Shown here: one piece after another, positions 37,150 through 44,321 of the stretch
Numbering within the stretch: position 1 is the first letter of the stretch
Layout of the letters: every line of letters begins with the position of its first letter
Assembly: GCF_910579375.1 (NCBI RefSeq)
Contig: NZ_CAJTUJ010000006.1
Span: 1-44,321, forward strand
Source of the DNA: an uncultured Rikenella sp.
GTDB taxonomy: Bacteria; Bacteroidota; Bacteroidia; Bacteroidales; Rikenellaceae
Length of the DNA stretch: 44,321 nucleotides
Direction of reading: 5' to 3'
Made by a program: the position numbers and the translations under genes
Notes under the pieces: model-generated
What the model was told of the DNA's origin: nothing
The model's input: the letters and a program-made list of their open reading frames with translations, nothing else
Databases searched by the model: none

Positions 37150-37194
37150 GGTTTCTCGAAATCTGTCTGGTTTCAGGGTTTCGGGCAGTATATG

Positions 37195-37326
37195 GCCGAT
37201 TTCGAACGCCGGGCGGGCAGTGCCTTCCGACACTCGGAAGGGGGCAGCCTCTACCCCTATTCTTTGTCCGCGCGCCTGACGCAAACACATGGCTACAGCT
37301 GTCCTGTCTGAAACAATTGCCCCCGA
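37195..37326. repeat. Solo hairpin/TCTACCC repeat
   Basis: GCCGGGCGGGCAGTGCC, stem 37223-37241 (CCTTCCGA-cac-TCGGAAGG), then GGCAGCCTCTACCCCTATTC and GTCCGCGCG. The GGGCGGGC-GTGCCT-CCG-CACTCGGAA stretch also occurs near 9340-9370. It is a solo repeat, not attached to a variable-region cassette, between two minus-strand genes. Confidence 0.6.
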
Positions 37327-39375
37327 TCAATTCCGATTCGGGAGGAATGAGTATTCCGACGAGTAGGTCAACATTTGATCCACATAATCCGTCGGGTACT
37401 CGATCCGGACATCCGTCATGGCTCCTGCCTCGTCCAGCACCGGCACATACCGCGGATTCACAAAACCCGAGTAAGGAGCTATATTCAACGCCGCATACCG
37501 TTTCAACACCTCGCCGTGCAACGTCGGATCGACCTTCACGCCGTACCGTTCGACCAGCTCCATCCCCGCCTTGAAATCGCCCTCCGACTTGATGCGCTGA
37601 ATCTCGCGCAGCAGCTCGCCGAACAGCTCCCGCAACTTATCGTAATCGTTCACCACCACATACGTTTTCCCCGCTTCGGTAACAAACTCCACCACCCGAT
37701 CCGCCTTGCCCCGCTCGTAGACCCAACCGGCGATCAACGCCCGGTTACGCATGTGCGCCTCTTCGATATTCTTGCCCGGCTCGATCCGCGTCAGCTGCGT
37801 CATCAGACCGTTCATCATGTAGTTGTTGTACTCGGCCTTCGCCACGTCGAGCGTCGGAATCACCCCCAGCTCGACCAGCTTCGGATCGTTCATGTAGTAG
37901 AGCGCGAACAGATCCGCCCGGGCCTCTTCGAGCGTCGAGCCGTAGTTTTTCAACTCGTCGCCCCGCACCCCTTCTGCCAATTGTCCCGAAGCGTGTCCCA
38001 GACACTCGTGCAGGTCGGTATGCAGGTTATTCCCCACCGTTCCCCACTTCGCGCGCAACTCACGGTCTTCGGGCCGCAGGATGAACTCTTCGGCAAAGCC
38101 GTTCCCGGCCGCAGCCGCATCGTAAGCCGCCGTAATGTTGGCGATGGTCACCGATTTCGAACCGTGGTCGCGCCGGATCCAGTCCGCATTGGGCAGGTTG
38201 ATCCCGATCGGCGTCGCGGGATAGCAGTCGCCGCCCAGCATCGCCACGGTAATCACCTTGGCCGAAACTCCTTTGACGTGCGGTTTTCGGTACTGCGGGT
38301 CGATCGGCGAGTGGTCTTCGAACCACTGGGCATTGTCGCTGATAATCTGCGTCGTCTTGGTCGCTTCGAGGTTCTTGAAGTTCACGGTCGACTCCCATGA
38401 AGCCTTGTACCCCAGCGGATCTCCGTAGTTTTCGATAAACCCGTTCACGTAGTCCACCGTCGACTTCGTGTCCTGCACCCAGGCCACGTTGTAGTCGTCG
38501 AAACGCTTCAGGTCGCCGGTCTTGTAGTAGTCGATCAGCGTCCGGGTATAGGCCTCCTGCTCCGGCGTATCGGCCACCGCAGCGGCCCGTTCCAGCCATT
38601 TGACGATCTCGCGGATCGCCGGCCCGTACATCCCGTCGGCCGACCAGACCCGTTCGACAATCTTCCCGTCCGCCCCCTTGACCAGCTGGCTGTTCAGCCC
38701 GTAAGAGACCGGCTGCCGGTCGGTGGTATCGGTCAGGGCGGTGTAGAACGCCTCGGCCTCCTGCTGGGTCACGCCGTTGTAGTAGTTGCAGGCCGATGCG
38801 GCGATCATATCCACGCCGGCGGTCTGATCGACCCGTTTCGGATAGAGCGTCGGGTCGAAAATCACGGCTTTCACGGTGTCGAGCAGCGTCCCCTGAATAT
38901 CTCCGAACTTATCCGCAGGCGTAGCGGCAAGCAGGGTGTCAAAATACTCGGCACTGAACTCCGGGGTGAACTTGTCGCCGGAATAGTGGTGGTGCACGCC
39001 ATTGGCGAACCAGACTTTTTTGAGGTATTTTTCGAAAGCGAGCCACTGGTCGGCGGTCTTATCGCCGTCGTAGGTCGTATAAATGGCTTCGAGCGTCCGC
39101 CGTACCGGGAGGTTGTATTTGCAGTTCTGGTCGTAGAGAATATCCCGTCCGCAGAGCGCAGCCTGACCGAGATAGTAGATAAACTGTTTCTGCCGCGGGG
39201 TGAGGCTGTCGAAATCGGGTACCCGATAGCGCAGCACGTTGATGTCGTCGAATCGGTCGATGTGCCATTGGAAGTTCTCCGCCTGCGCATCCTTTGCGTT
39301 GCGGTCGGCTCCGCAACCGGTGGTCAATAGTGTGGTCATAAGCAAAGCGGCCGCCAGGCCGGTCTTCTGTTTCAT
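37327..39375 (-). CDS. M49 dipeptidyl-peptidase III-like zinc lipoprotein
   Basis: A 682-residue metallopeptidase. Residues 1-20 end in lipobox LTTGC, so it is probably a periplasmic or outer-membrane-anchored lipoprotein. The M49 zinc site is HECLGH (456-461) with the glutamate in EEARAD about 25 residues later. This five-residue-spaced HEC-type motif is the form in Bacteroidota DPP III; the classical form is HELLGH. The enzyme releases dipeptides from peptide N-termini. Start 39375 is chosen for the lipoprotein signal; earlier in-frame codons run into aroE-side DNA. It lies 59 bases downstream of aroE. Confidence 0.92.
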   Translation of the reverse strand: MKQKTGLAAALLMTTLLTTGCGADRNAKDAQAENFQWHIDRFDDINVLRYRVPDFDSLTPRQKQFIYYLGQAALCGRDILYDQNCKYNLPVRRTLEAIYTTYDGDKTADQWLAFEKYLKKVWFANGVHHHYSGDKFTPEFSAEYFDTLLAATPADKFGDIQGTLLDTVKAVIFDPTLYPKRVDQTAGVDMIAASACNYYNGVTQQEAEAFYTALTDTTDRQPVSYGLNSQLVKGADGKIVERVWSADGMYGPAIREIVKWLERAAAVADTPEQEAYTRTLIDYYKTGDLKRFDDYNVAWVQDTKSTVDYVNGFIENYGDPLGYKASWESTVNFKNLEATKTTQIISDNAQWFEDHSPIDPQYRKPHVKGVSAKVITVAMLGGDCYPATPIGINLPNADWIRRDHGSKSVTIANITAAYDAAAAGNGFAEEFILRPEDRELRAKWGTVGNNLHTDLHECLGHASGQLAEGVRGDELKNYGSTLEEARADLFALYYMNDPKLVELGVIPTLDVAKAEYNNYMMNGLMTQLTRIEPGKNIEEAHMRNRALIAGWVYERGKADRVVEFVTEAGKTYVVVNDYDKLRELFGELLREIQRIKSEGDFKAGMELVERYGVKVDPTLHGEVLKRYAALNIAPYSGFVNPRYVPVLDEAGAMTDVRIEYPTDYVDQMLTYSSEYSFLPNRN

Positions 39376-39434
39376 CGTCTGTATTTTGAGTTCGTTATAT
39401 TTTGTTTCCAGTCGGCTCTGCCCCGCCTTCGAGG

Positions 39435-40184
39435 TCACTCGTTCCAGATTTCCCAGCTGCGCTCCGCCTGGAGCACCAGCATCTCCAGCCCGCACTTCAC
39501 CCACGCCCCGCGCCGACGTCCCTCGCGCAGAAAAGCGGTCTCGGCCGGATTGTAAATCAGATCGTAGAGGTAATGCCCCGCCCCGATACGCTCATAAGGC
39601 AGAGCCGGCCGGGCATCCTGATTGGGGTACATCCCCAAAGGCGTGGTATTGACGATCAGCCGGTGTTCCGCGACGATCTCCGGTGTCAATTGTTCATAGG
39701 CCAGCCGAGCCGCTCCCGCTGCCGTCCGCGATACTTCGACGTAAGCAATCCCGAGCTTATTCAACACGTAATGCACCGCCTGGGCCGCGCCTCCCGTCCC
39801 CAACACCAGTGCCTTCAGCGACGAAAGCTCGCCCGGAAAAGTCCGCAGCATCTCTCGCAACGACATCTCGAAACCGTACACATCCGTATTATAACCCCGG
39901 AACGCGCCGTCGGCCCCCACCCGCACACAGTTCACCGCCCCCACCTCCCGCGCCTCCGGGTCGATCTCCGCCAACAGCGGCAGGATATGTTGCTTGTGCG
40001 GAATGGTGATGTTGAATCCGCAGATATCCTCCGGCAAAACCCGCCTCAACTCCTCGATCCGCTCCACCGGAAAATTTTCATACGTACACTCCCCCTTCAA
40101 CCCCTCCGCCGCGAACTTCGCTGCGAAATACCCAGCCGAAAAGGAGTGTCCGAGCGGAAAACCTATCAACCCGTATCTTTTCAT
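39435..40184 (-). CDS. aroE: Shikimate dehydrogenase
   Basis: A 249-residue NADP-dependent enzyme reducing 3-dehydroshikimate in aromatic amino-acid synthesis. Motifs are GFPLGHSFS, NITIPHK with catalytic Lys about 64, GYNTDVYGF with the Asp partner, VLGTGGAAQAV for the nucleotide fold, and C-terminal GLEMLVLQAERSWEIW. Length is slightly below the 270-residue norm, as in related short forms. It begins 6 bases after popT-like DUF368, so they share a transcript. Confidence 0.95.
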   Translation of the reverse strand: MKRYGLIGFPLGHSFSAGYFAAKFAAEGLKGECTYENFPVERIEELRRVLPEDICGFNITIPHKQHILPLLAEIDPEAREVGAVNCVRVGADGAFRGYNTDVYGFEMSLREMLRTFPGELSSLKALVLGTGGAAQAVHYVLNKLGIAYVEVSRTAAGAARLAYEQLTPEIVAEHRLIVNTTPLGMYPNQDARPALPYERIGAGHYLYDLIYNPAETAFLREGRRRGAWVKCGLEMLVLQAERSWEIWNE

Positions 40185-40190
40185 CGTCTC

Positions 40191-41156
40191 TTAATGCTTT
40201 TCGGCCTCCTGTTCCGCCGCCCGCCGCCGCGACAACACGGCCGCTCCCCGCTCGATCCCCCAGATCAGCAGAAAGCCCGCCGCCATAAACACGATCGCCC
40301 AGCCCAACAACGCCGGCTGCCCGGTCAGCTGCTCGTATCCCCCCGGCAGGACATTCCGCTCCACCAGCGGCAAGACCTCGCCGTGGCTGTTGGTATAGGT
40401 CTCCATCACCTCTTTCCAGGGCCATATCTTGTTGAGCGACCCCACCATAAAACCGGTCAGCAAAGCCACCGTCACCCCGTGATACTTGGCCAGCAGCCAC
40501 GAAAGGAGGTGCGAGAAGCTGACGATCCCCACCACGGCTCCCACCGCAAAGAGCAACAGCACCGGTACATTAAAGGTCGATACCGCCCCGATAATATAGG
40601 CGTACTTGCCCAGCAAAAGCAAGATGAAAGCCCCCGAAATCCCGGGCAGAATCATGGCGCAGATCGCCACCGCCCCCGAGAGCACGATAAACCACCACGC
40701 ATCCGGCGTCGACGCCGGGCTCAGCACCGTAATCACATAGGCGGCCACCGCTCCGGCCGCCAAGGCGACGACGGTGCCGATCCCCCACCGTTTCACCTCG
40801 CGCGCCACGAGCCACGACGAGGCGATAATCAGTCCGAAGAAGAACGACCAGACGAAGATCGGATAGCTCTCCAAAAGGTATTTCATCAGCTTGGCGAGCG
40901 AGAAGACCGAGATGGCGATCCCGGCCAGCACCGAAAAGAGAAACCCGCCGTGAATATGTCGCCAGAACCCGCGCAGGTCGAACCGCCCCAAGAGCCGCAA
41001 GGCCGTGAGGTCGAACGATCGGATCGCTCCGACCAACTCTTCGTAAATCCCCGTAATAAAAGCGATCGTCCCGCCCGAGACGCCTGGAATCACATCGGCG
41101 GCCCCCATCCCGATGCCCTTGAGCACCAGCAGGGGATAGTTTCTTTTCGATTTCAT
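40191..41156 (-). CDS. DUF368 (PopT-type) polyprenyl-phosphate transporter
   Basis: A 321-residue membrane protein with about nine hydrophobic segments. The diagnostic motif GMGAADVIPGVSGGTIAFITGIYEELV lies near residues 15-40, and the repeat-like MILPGISGAFILLLLGKY near 165. DUF368 proteins have been reported to return undecaprenyl phosphate across the inner membrane for reuse in wall and O-antigen synthesis. That assignment is by family, not shown here. First gene of a DUF368-aroE pair, with a TATCTTTG box 33 bases upstream. Confidence 0.9.
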   Translation of the reverse strand: MKSKRNYPLLVLKGIGMGAADVIPGVSGGTIAFITGIYEELVGAIRSFDLTALRLLGRFDLRGFWRHIHGGFLFSVLAGIAISVFSLAKLMKYLLESYPIFVWSFFFGLIIASSWLVAREVKRWGIGTVVALAAGAVAAYVITVLSPASTPDAWWFIVLSGAVAICAMILPGISGAFILLLLGKYAYIIGAVSTFNVPVLLLFAVGAVVGIVSFSHLLSWLLAKYHGVTVALLTGFMVGSLNKIWPWKEVMETYTNSHGEVLPLVERNVLPGGYEQLTGQPALLGWAIVFMAAGFLLIWGIERGAAVLSRRRAAEQEAEKH

Positions 41157-41188
41157 AGAGAAGAAGTATTCGAATTACCGGAAAAGAC

Positions 41189-41196
41189 AAAGATAT
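41189..41196 (-). promoter_or_regulatory. Bacteroidota -7 box for the DUF368-aroE pair
   Basis: Minus strand TATCTTTG, 33 bases upstream of the DUF368 start at 41156. A -33 partner is not clear. Confidence 0.55.
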
Positions 41197-41260
41197 CTTT
41201 TTTCAAGCAATTTCCCTCTCGCCGCCCCCACCGAATCCCTCGGCAAGCTTGCCATCCAAA

Positions 41261-41300
41261 AAGCGGGCTCGGAAAAGATTCCGAGCCCGCTTGATTTTTC
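41261..41300. terminator. Terminator after the transglutaminase-fold gene
   Basis: Perfect 14-bp stem AAGCGGGCTCGGAA-aaga-TTCCGAGCCCGCTT with T-runs on both sides (GATTTTTC on plus, TTTGG on minus). It lies 31 bases after the stop at 41323 on the minus strand. Confidence 0.85.
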
Positions 41301-41322
41301 GTTGCGAGAAAGCAATCCTCGC

Positions 41323-43968
41323 CTACAACGAGCGGATCACCTTCATCATCTGCTCGCCCAGCCCGATCCGGTAGCCCTGCGAAACGAACACCACCCGACC
41401 GAACGTATCGGCCACCACAAAGACCGGCAGATCGTTCATATTCGTCAACTCCAGCGACTGCCGAAGCATCCCGGCCACCTCGCCGCCTTTGTCGACGCCA
41501 TAGGTAATGGTACTCGGCAGCTTGCCGAACTCCGACGCATCGAATGCCGCCAACTGTTCCGCCGTCGGGAAGAGGAACACCAGCCCCCTGCCCCACTGTT
41601 CCAACTCGGTCTTGAGAGCGGCGATGTCGCGCAACGCATGGTTAGTCGGCTCTTTCTTCACCTCCAACAAAGCCAGCACAAAGTACCCCCGACCGGTGGT
41701 CGAAAGAATCGACTGCGGCTCGGTCGCCCCCTGGGCCAGAAATTTAGACTCCGGATTCATCGTGCCGATCACCTGCACGGCGTTGTCGTCCTCGCGCATC
41801 GTCATATCGAGCGTCGTCTGCCGCCCCGCTTCGATCGGGAAGAAGCGCACCTCGCTCAGCACTGTCCCGTCCGCCATCCGCGTGCCGCTCGTGAGCATGT
41901 AGTCGCCCGCCTCCAGCACCACCGGCTTCCGGAAAATCGCCGACAATGACCCCGCAGCTCCCATATCCGCGTCCGGATCGCTCAGTTCGATCGTCTCGTA
42001 ACGCCCGTTCCGGAAACGCGCCACCGTAAAGTGGCTGTAATATTTCGGATCGTCATTGTGTTTGCTCGGCACGTAGTTCACCATCAACGTCCCGCGCGGC
42101 ACGGCACTCGCCACAGCCGCCGAAGCCGCTTCGCCGTCGAAATCAACGTTCCGCCAAGCATCCACACCGCACGTCGCCGACAGATCGTAGTATTGCAACC
42201 GTCCCGTCACCGGTTCATGCCGCGCCGGAATCCCCTTGCTGCGCGCCATGGCGATGAAATAACGGTCGCGAGCCGCCCGGTCGCCCATCCCCGAACGCTG
42301 TACCCCGAGGGCCGAGATCGGCAGCCGGCTCGGGTTGAGGCTGTCCACCAGCTCCACCCCCTTCGCCTTAAGGATAATCTCCTCGATGGTCGCCGGTTCG
42401 GAGGCCATCGCCGACCGATACGATACGAGCAGCTCCCGTCCTACCCGCGGGTTGAGGATATACTCCTTAAAATACGGCCGGTCTTTATAAGCCACCGCCC
42501 CCGTCAGGTGGTCGGCGAGCACCGCCGCCGGCGTGTCCTGCAAGTCTTTGGTCGAAACCACATCCAGCAGGTCAAAAGCTGTAATCAGCTCGCCCAGCTT
42601 CGCCGCCTCGGAGAGGAATTTCGCGATCTCCGCCCAGTTCCCGCGGCTCGTCGAAATCGCGTTCCACACCCGAGCGGTATCGGCACCGATCCGCTGCGCC
42701 AGCGCAAAGGCATCCTCCTTGGACATCCAGCCGGAGATATAGGCATTCCGGATCGAGTCCTCCTGTGCCAGCCGCAGCCCGTTGGCAGCCCGTTGTTCCG
42801 GCGTCACACGATCCGCGGTTTTGCCCTCCGCCGGCGGAACGATGTCGAACGCAGCGGCATAGCTTTCGCCCGCTCCGCCCCGACGATTCAGAACGATCAC
42901 CAGCGTATCCTGCTTCCCGAACGAGAGTTTTTCGTATCCGAAGTCAGCCCCGTCGGTCGCCCAGACGAGCATGTCGCCCAACCCGGCGGTCATCGTGGTT
43001 TTCCCCTCGGCATCGGTCTTTTTACGCACAGCAGGATAAAACTCGGCATAATTATAAATCCCGAAATCCACCGATGCCCCCGGCACCACCGCACCGGTCG
43101 TATCGCGCACCACAATGGTCGCGGTCGCCACCGGAGCGTAGTTGTGGGTGACGTTGATTTCGGTATGGAGCGGGGTGCGGCCGATCACATCTTCGTCGCC
43201 GAGATAATCGCCGAAAACTTTCGTGTGCATCAGCATCCCGCGCTTGCTGGGGCCGTCAAACCACCCCATATCGAGCACCGGTTCCGGTTCGCAGGCTCCG
43301 AAGTAGTACCACTTCCCATCGGCCCACGCTTCGACCCAGGCGTGGTTGTCGTCGGTATGCGCCCACCGCGGGGTATAGACCTGCCGCGCGGGAATCCCCA
43401 CGGCCCGCAGAGCGGCCACGGTAAAGGTAGACTCCTCGCCGCACCGCCCCTGGGCATTCCGCACGGCTGCCGACGGCGACATGGTACGGCCGTCGCTCGG
43501 CGTGTAGATCACCTTCTCGTGGCACCAGTGGTTCACCTCCAGAATGGCCTCTTCCATACTGAGCCCCTTGACGCGCTCTTTCAACTCGTCGTAGAAGGTC
43601 ACGCGAGAGGTATCCAGATTCTCATTATTAATACGTACCGGCAGTACGTAGTGCAGGAACAGATCGTTCGGCACCGTCCGTCCCCAGGGCATCTCTTCGG
43701 CAGCCCGAAGCGAGGCGCGCACGTTGGCCAGATAAAGTTCCGGTGCATAATCGGTGGCATCGCCGACGGGCATGTAGGCATAGAGAAATTCCATTCCGTC
43801 CCGTTCTTTCGGGGTGGCTTCGGCGGGCAGTTCGGGAAGCCAGTCCGCACGTTCGGCGACTCGTTCGGCGACACGTTGCCGGGTCTGCGCCTGCTCCACC
43901 AGCCGGTCGCTGCCGCCGCAGGCGGTCAGCAAGGCGAGGGCCCATGCGGCAAAAAGTGTTTTCTTCAT
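41323..43968 (-). CDS. Large transglutaminase-fold lipoprotein
   Basis: An 881-residue exported protein. Signal with lipobox LLTAC (Cys near 17). A transglutaminase-like domain (about 120-250) has GRCGEEST with Cys at about 176, DDNHAWVEAW with His at about 209, and a following acidic strand YYFGACEPEPV. A carboxypeptidase-regulatory or Ig-like beta domain (about 270-355; VVRDTTGAVVPGASVDFGIY) follows. A long C-terminal region ends with thioredoxin-like secondary structure (VFLFPTAEQLAAFDAS ... VVADTFGRVVFVSQGY). Such proteins in the phylum are thought to act on peptides or peptidoglycan in the envelope; substrate is unknown. Monocistronic with its own terminator. Confidence 0.85.
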   Translation of the reverse strand: MKKTLFAAWALALLTACGGSDRLVEQAQTRQRVAERVAERADWLPELPAEATPKERDGMEFLYAYMPVGDATDYAPELYLANVRASLRAAEEMPWGRTVPNDLFLHYVLPVRINNENLDTSRVTFYDELKERVKGLSMEEAILEVNHWCHEKVIYTPSDGRTMSPSAAVRNAQGRCGEESTFTVAALRAVGIPARQVYTPRWAHTDDNHAWVEAWADGKWYYFGACEPEPVLDMGWFDGPSKRGMLMHTKVFGDYLGDEDVIGRTPLHTEINVTHNYAPVATATIVVRDTTGAVVPGASVDFGIYNYAEFYPAVRKKTDAEGKTTMTAGLGDMLVWATDGADFGYEKLSFGKQDTLVIVLNRRGGAGESYAAAFDIVPPAEGKTADRVTPEQRAANGLRLAQEDSIRNAYISGWMSKEDAFALAQRIGADTARVWNAISTSRGNWAEIAKFLSEAAKLGELITAFDLLDVVSTKDLQDTPAAVLADHLTGAVAYKDRPYFKEYILNPRVGRELLVSYRSAMASEPATIEEIILKAKGVELVDSLNPSRLPISALGVQRSGMGDRAARDRYFIAMARSKGIPARHEPVTGRLQYYDLSATCGVDAWRNVDFDGEAASAAVASAVPRGTLMVNYVPSKHNDDPKYYSHFTVARFRNGRYETIELSDPDADMGAAGSLSAIFRKPVVLEAGDYMLTSGTRMADGTVLSEVRFFPIEAGRQTTLDMTMREDDNAVQVIGTMNPESKFLAQGATEPQSILSTTGRGYFVLALLEVKKEPTNHALRDIAALKTELEQWGRGLVFLFPTAEQLAAFDASEFGKLPSTITYGVDKGGEVAGMLRQSLELTNMNDLPVFVVADTFGRVVFVSQGYRIGLGEQMMKVIRSL

Positions 43969-44042
43969 GGTGTTTGGGTATAATGTTTTTAGGTATGTTC
44001 AACATGTCTCTCCGAGCGCCGAACTCTCGGGATTCGGGTATC

Positions 44043-44247
44043 GTTCGTCCCCGCCCCGGGCTACCGCGACTTCGGTCGCGCGGGCTGGGAGGGCATAGCA
44101 AGGGGTATCGGCAACGGCGGGTACAGTTGGTCTTCCTCCTTTAGCGGGACTAGCGGCGTGTTCATGGACTTCGCCACGCAGGGTCTCCACCCCAACAACG
44201 CGCCCGATCGCGCCCACGGTTGTCAGTTGCGTTGCCTCTCGGAATAA
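44043..44247 (+). repeat. Cassette F: orphan DGR-like variable-region segment
   Basis: Open from Ala-Pro-Gly-Tyr-Arg at 44053 to the stop at 44245-44247 (65 codons). Motifs are PGYRDFGRAGWEGIARGIG, GGYSWSSS, MDF, LHPNNA, RAHGCQLRCLSE. The PGYRDFGRAGWEGI front is shared with D; the bases just before PGYR are shared with C. It lies 75 bases upstream of a minus-strand gene start, so no upstream gene body exists. Followed by stem GACGC-taa-GCGTC at 44251-44263. Confidence 0.72.
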
Positions 44248-44321
44248 ACGGACGCTAAGCGTCTCTTACTGGCTGTGTCTACCCCAATACCTGCACCCTA
44301 TTTGTACTCCTGCGGCTCGTA
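44248..44321 (+). repeat. Post-cassette hairpin and tail at window end
   Basis: Stem 44251-44263 (GACGC-taa-GCGTC), then CTGGCTGTGTCTACCCC, as after cassettes B and D. The window ends inside the repeat region, so what follows is not visible. Confidence 0.55.

Overview
The window is a chromosomal segment of a fairly GC-rich Bacteroidota bacterium. An Alistipes/Rikenellaceae-like gut organism would fit, but that placement is inference. The evidence is the fused LpxC-FabZ enzyme, the Bacteroidota-type omega/Rpb6 protein, NVEALA and beta-propeller lipoproteins, DUF4286, and repeated TAnnTTTG promoter boxes. Most of the 44 kb is housekeeping DNA.

Layout. 1-660: non-coding repeats. 667-8411 (minus): a tightly packed run of a YhbP-like flavin-fold protein, an M23 peptidase, a YitT-type membrane protein, leuS, an S41 protease and a small membrane protein. 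8485-9480: the first orphan cassette and a long repeat block. 9496-13963 (minus): recN, coaBC, omega and bamD, transcribed from the bamD promoter. 14074-17760: a second cassette, meaB (+), a PLP-dependent alpha-oxoamine synthase (-), two more cassettes and repeats. 17810-18754 (minus): a TonB-like protein, divergent from lpxC-fabZ, lpxA, rimP, nusA and infB (18874-26091, plus). 26282-28786: an AT-richer NVEALA/propeller locus with three single-base frameshifts. 28707-29945 (minus): an FMN/4Fe-4S membrane protein. 29990-30360: repeats. 30468-32003: gltX, followed by a fifth cassette. 32484-41156 (minus): clpB, GH31, DUF4286, a DPP III-like M49 peptidase, aroE and a DUF368 lipid-carrier transporter. 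41323-43968 (minus): a transglutaminase-fold lipoprotein. 44043-end: a sixth cassette.

The striking feature is the set of six short 61-66-codon open segments (8495, 14084, 17052, 17345, 32196, 44053). All are on the plus strand and all lie between genes. All begin with a Pro-Gly-Tyr/Phe-Arg motif and end with the same LRCLSE-stop. Their ends are nearly constant and their middles are hypervariable. Several variable columns hold codons of the NNY type, as expected if AAY codons had been randomised at adenines. The encoded motif (GYR ... W-S-S/A ... L-x-F ... P ... R-x-x-G-F ... LRC) resembles the C-terminal variable region of C-type-lectin-fold targets of diversity-generating retroelements (DGRs). 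Four of the six are followed within a few bases of the stop by a hairpin, also a DGR target-site trait. No reverse transcriptase and no adenine-rich template is present in the window. I interpret the segments as orphan or silent variable-region cassettes dispersed through intergenic DNA; the mechanism is untested.

A second repeat family consists of small hairpins whose stem sequences differ but whose shape is kept. They are usually followed by a CTGGC...TCTACCC tail, sometimes with an upstream GGAGGGTACTG. They occur after cassettes and alone in both orientations, making the intergenic regions a mosaic.
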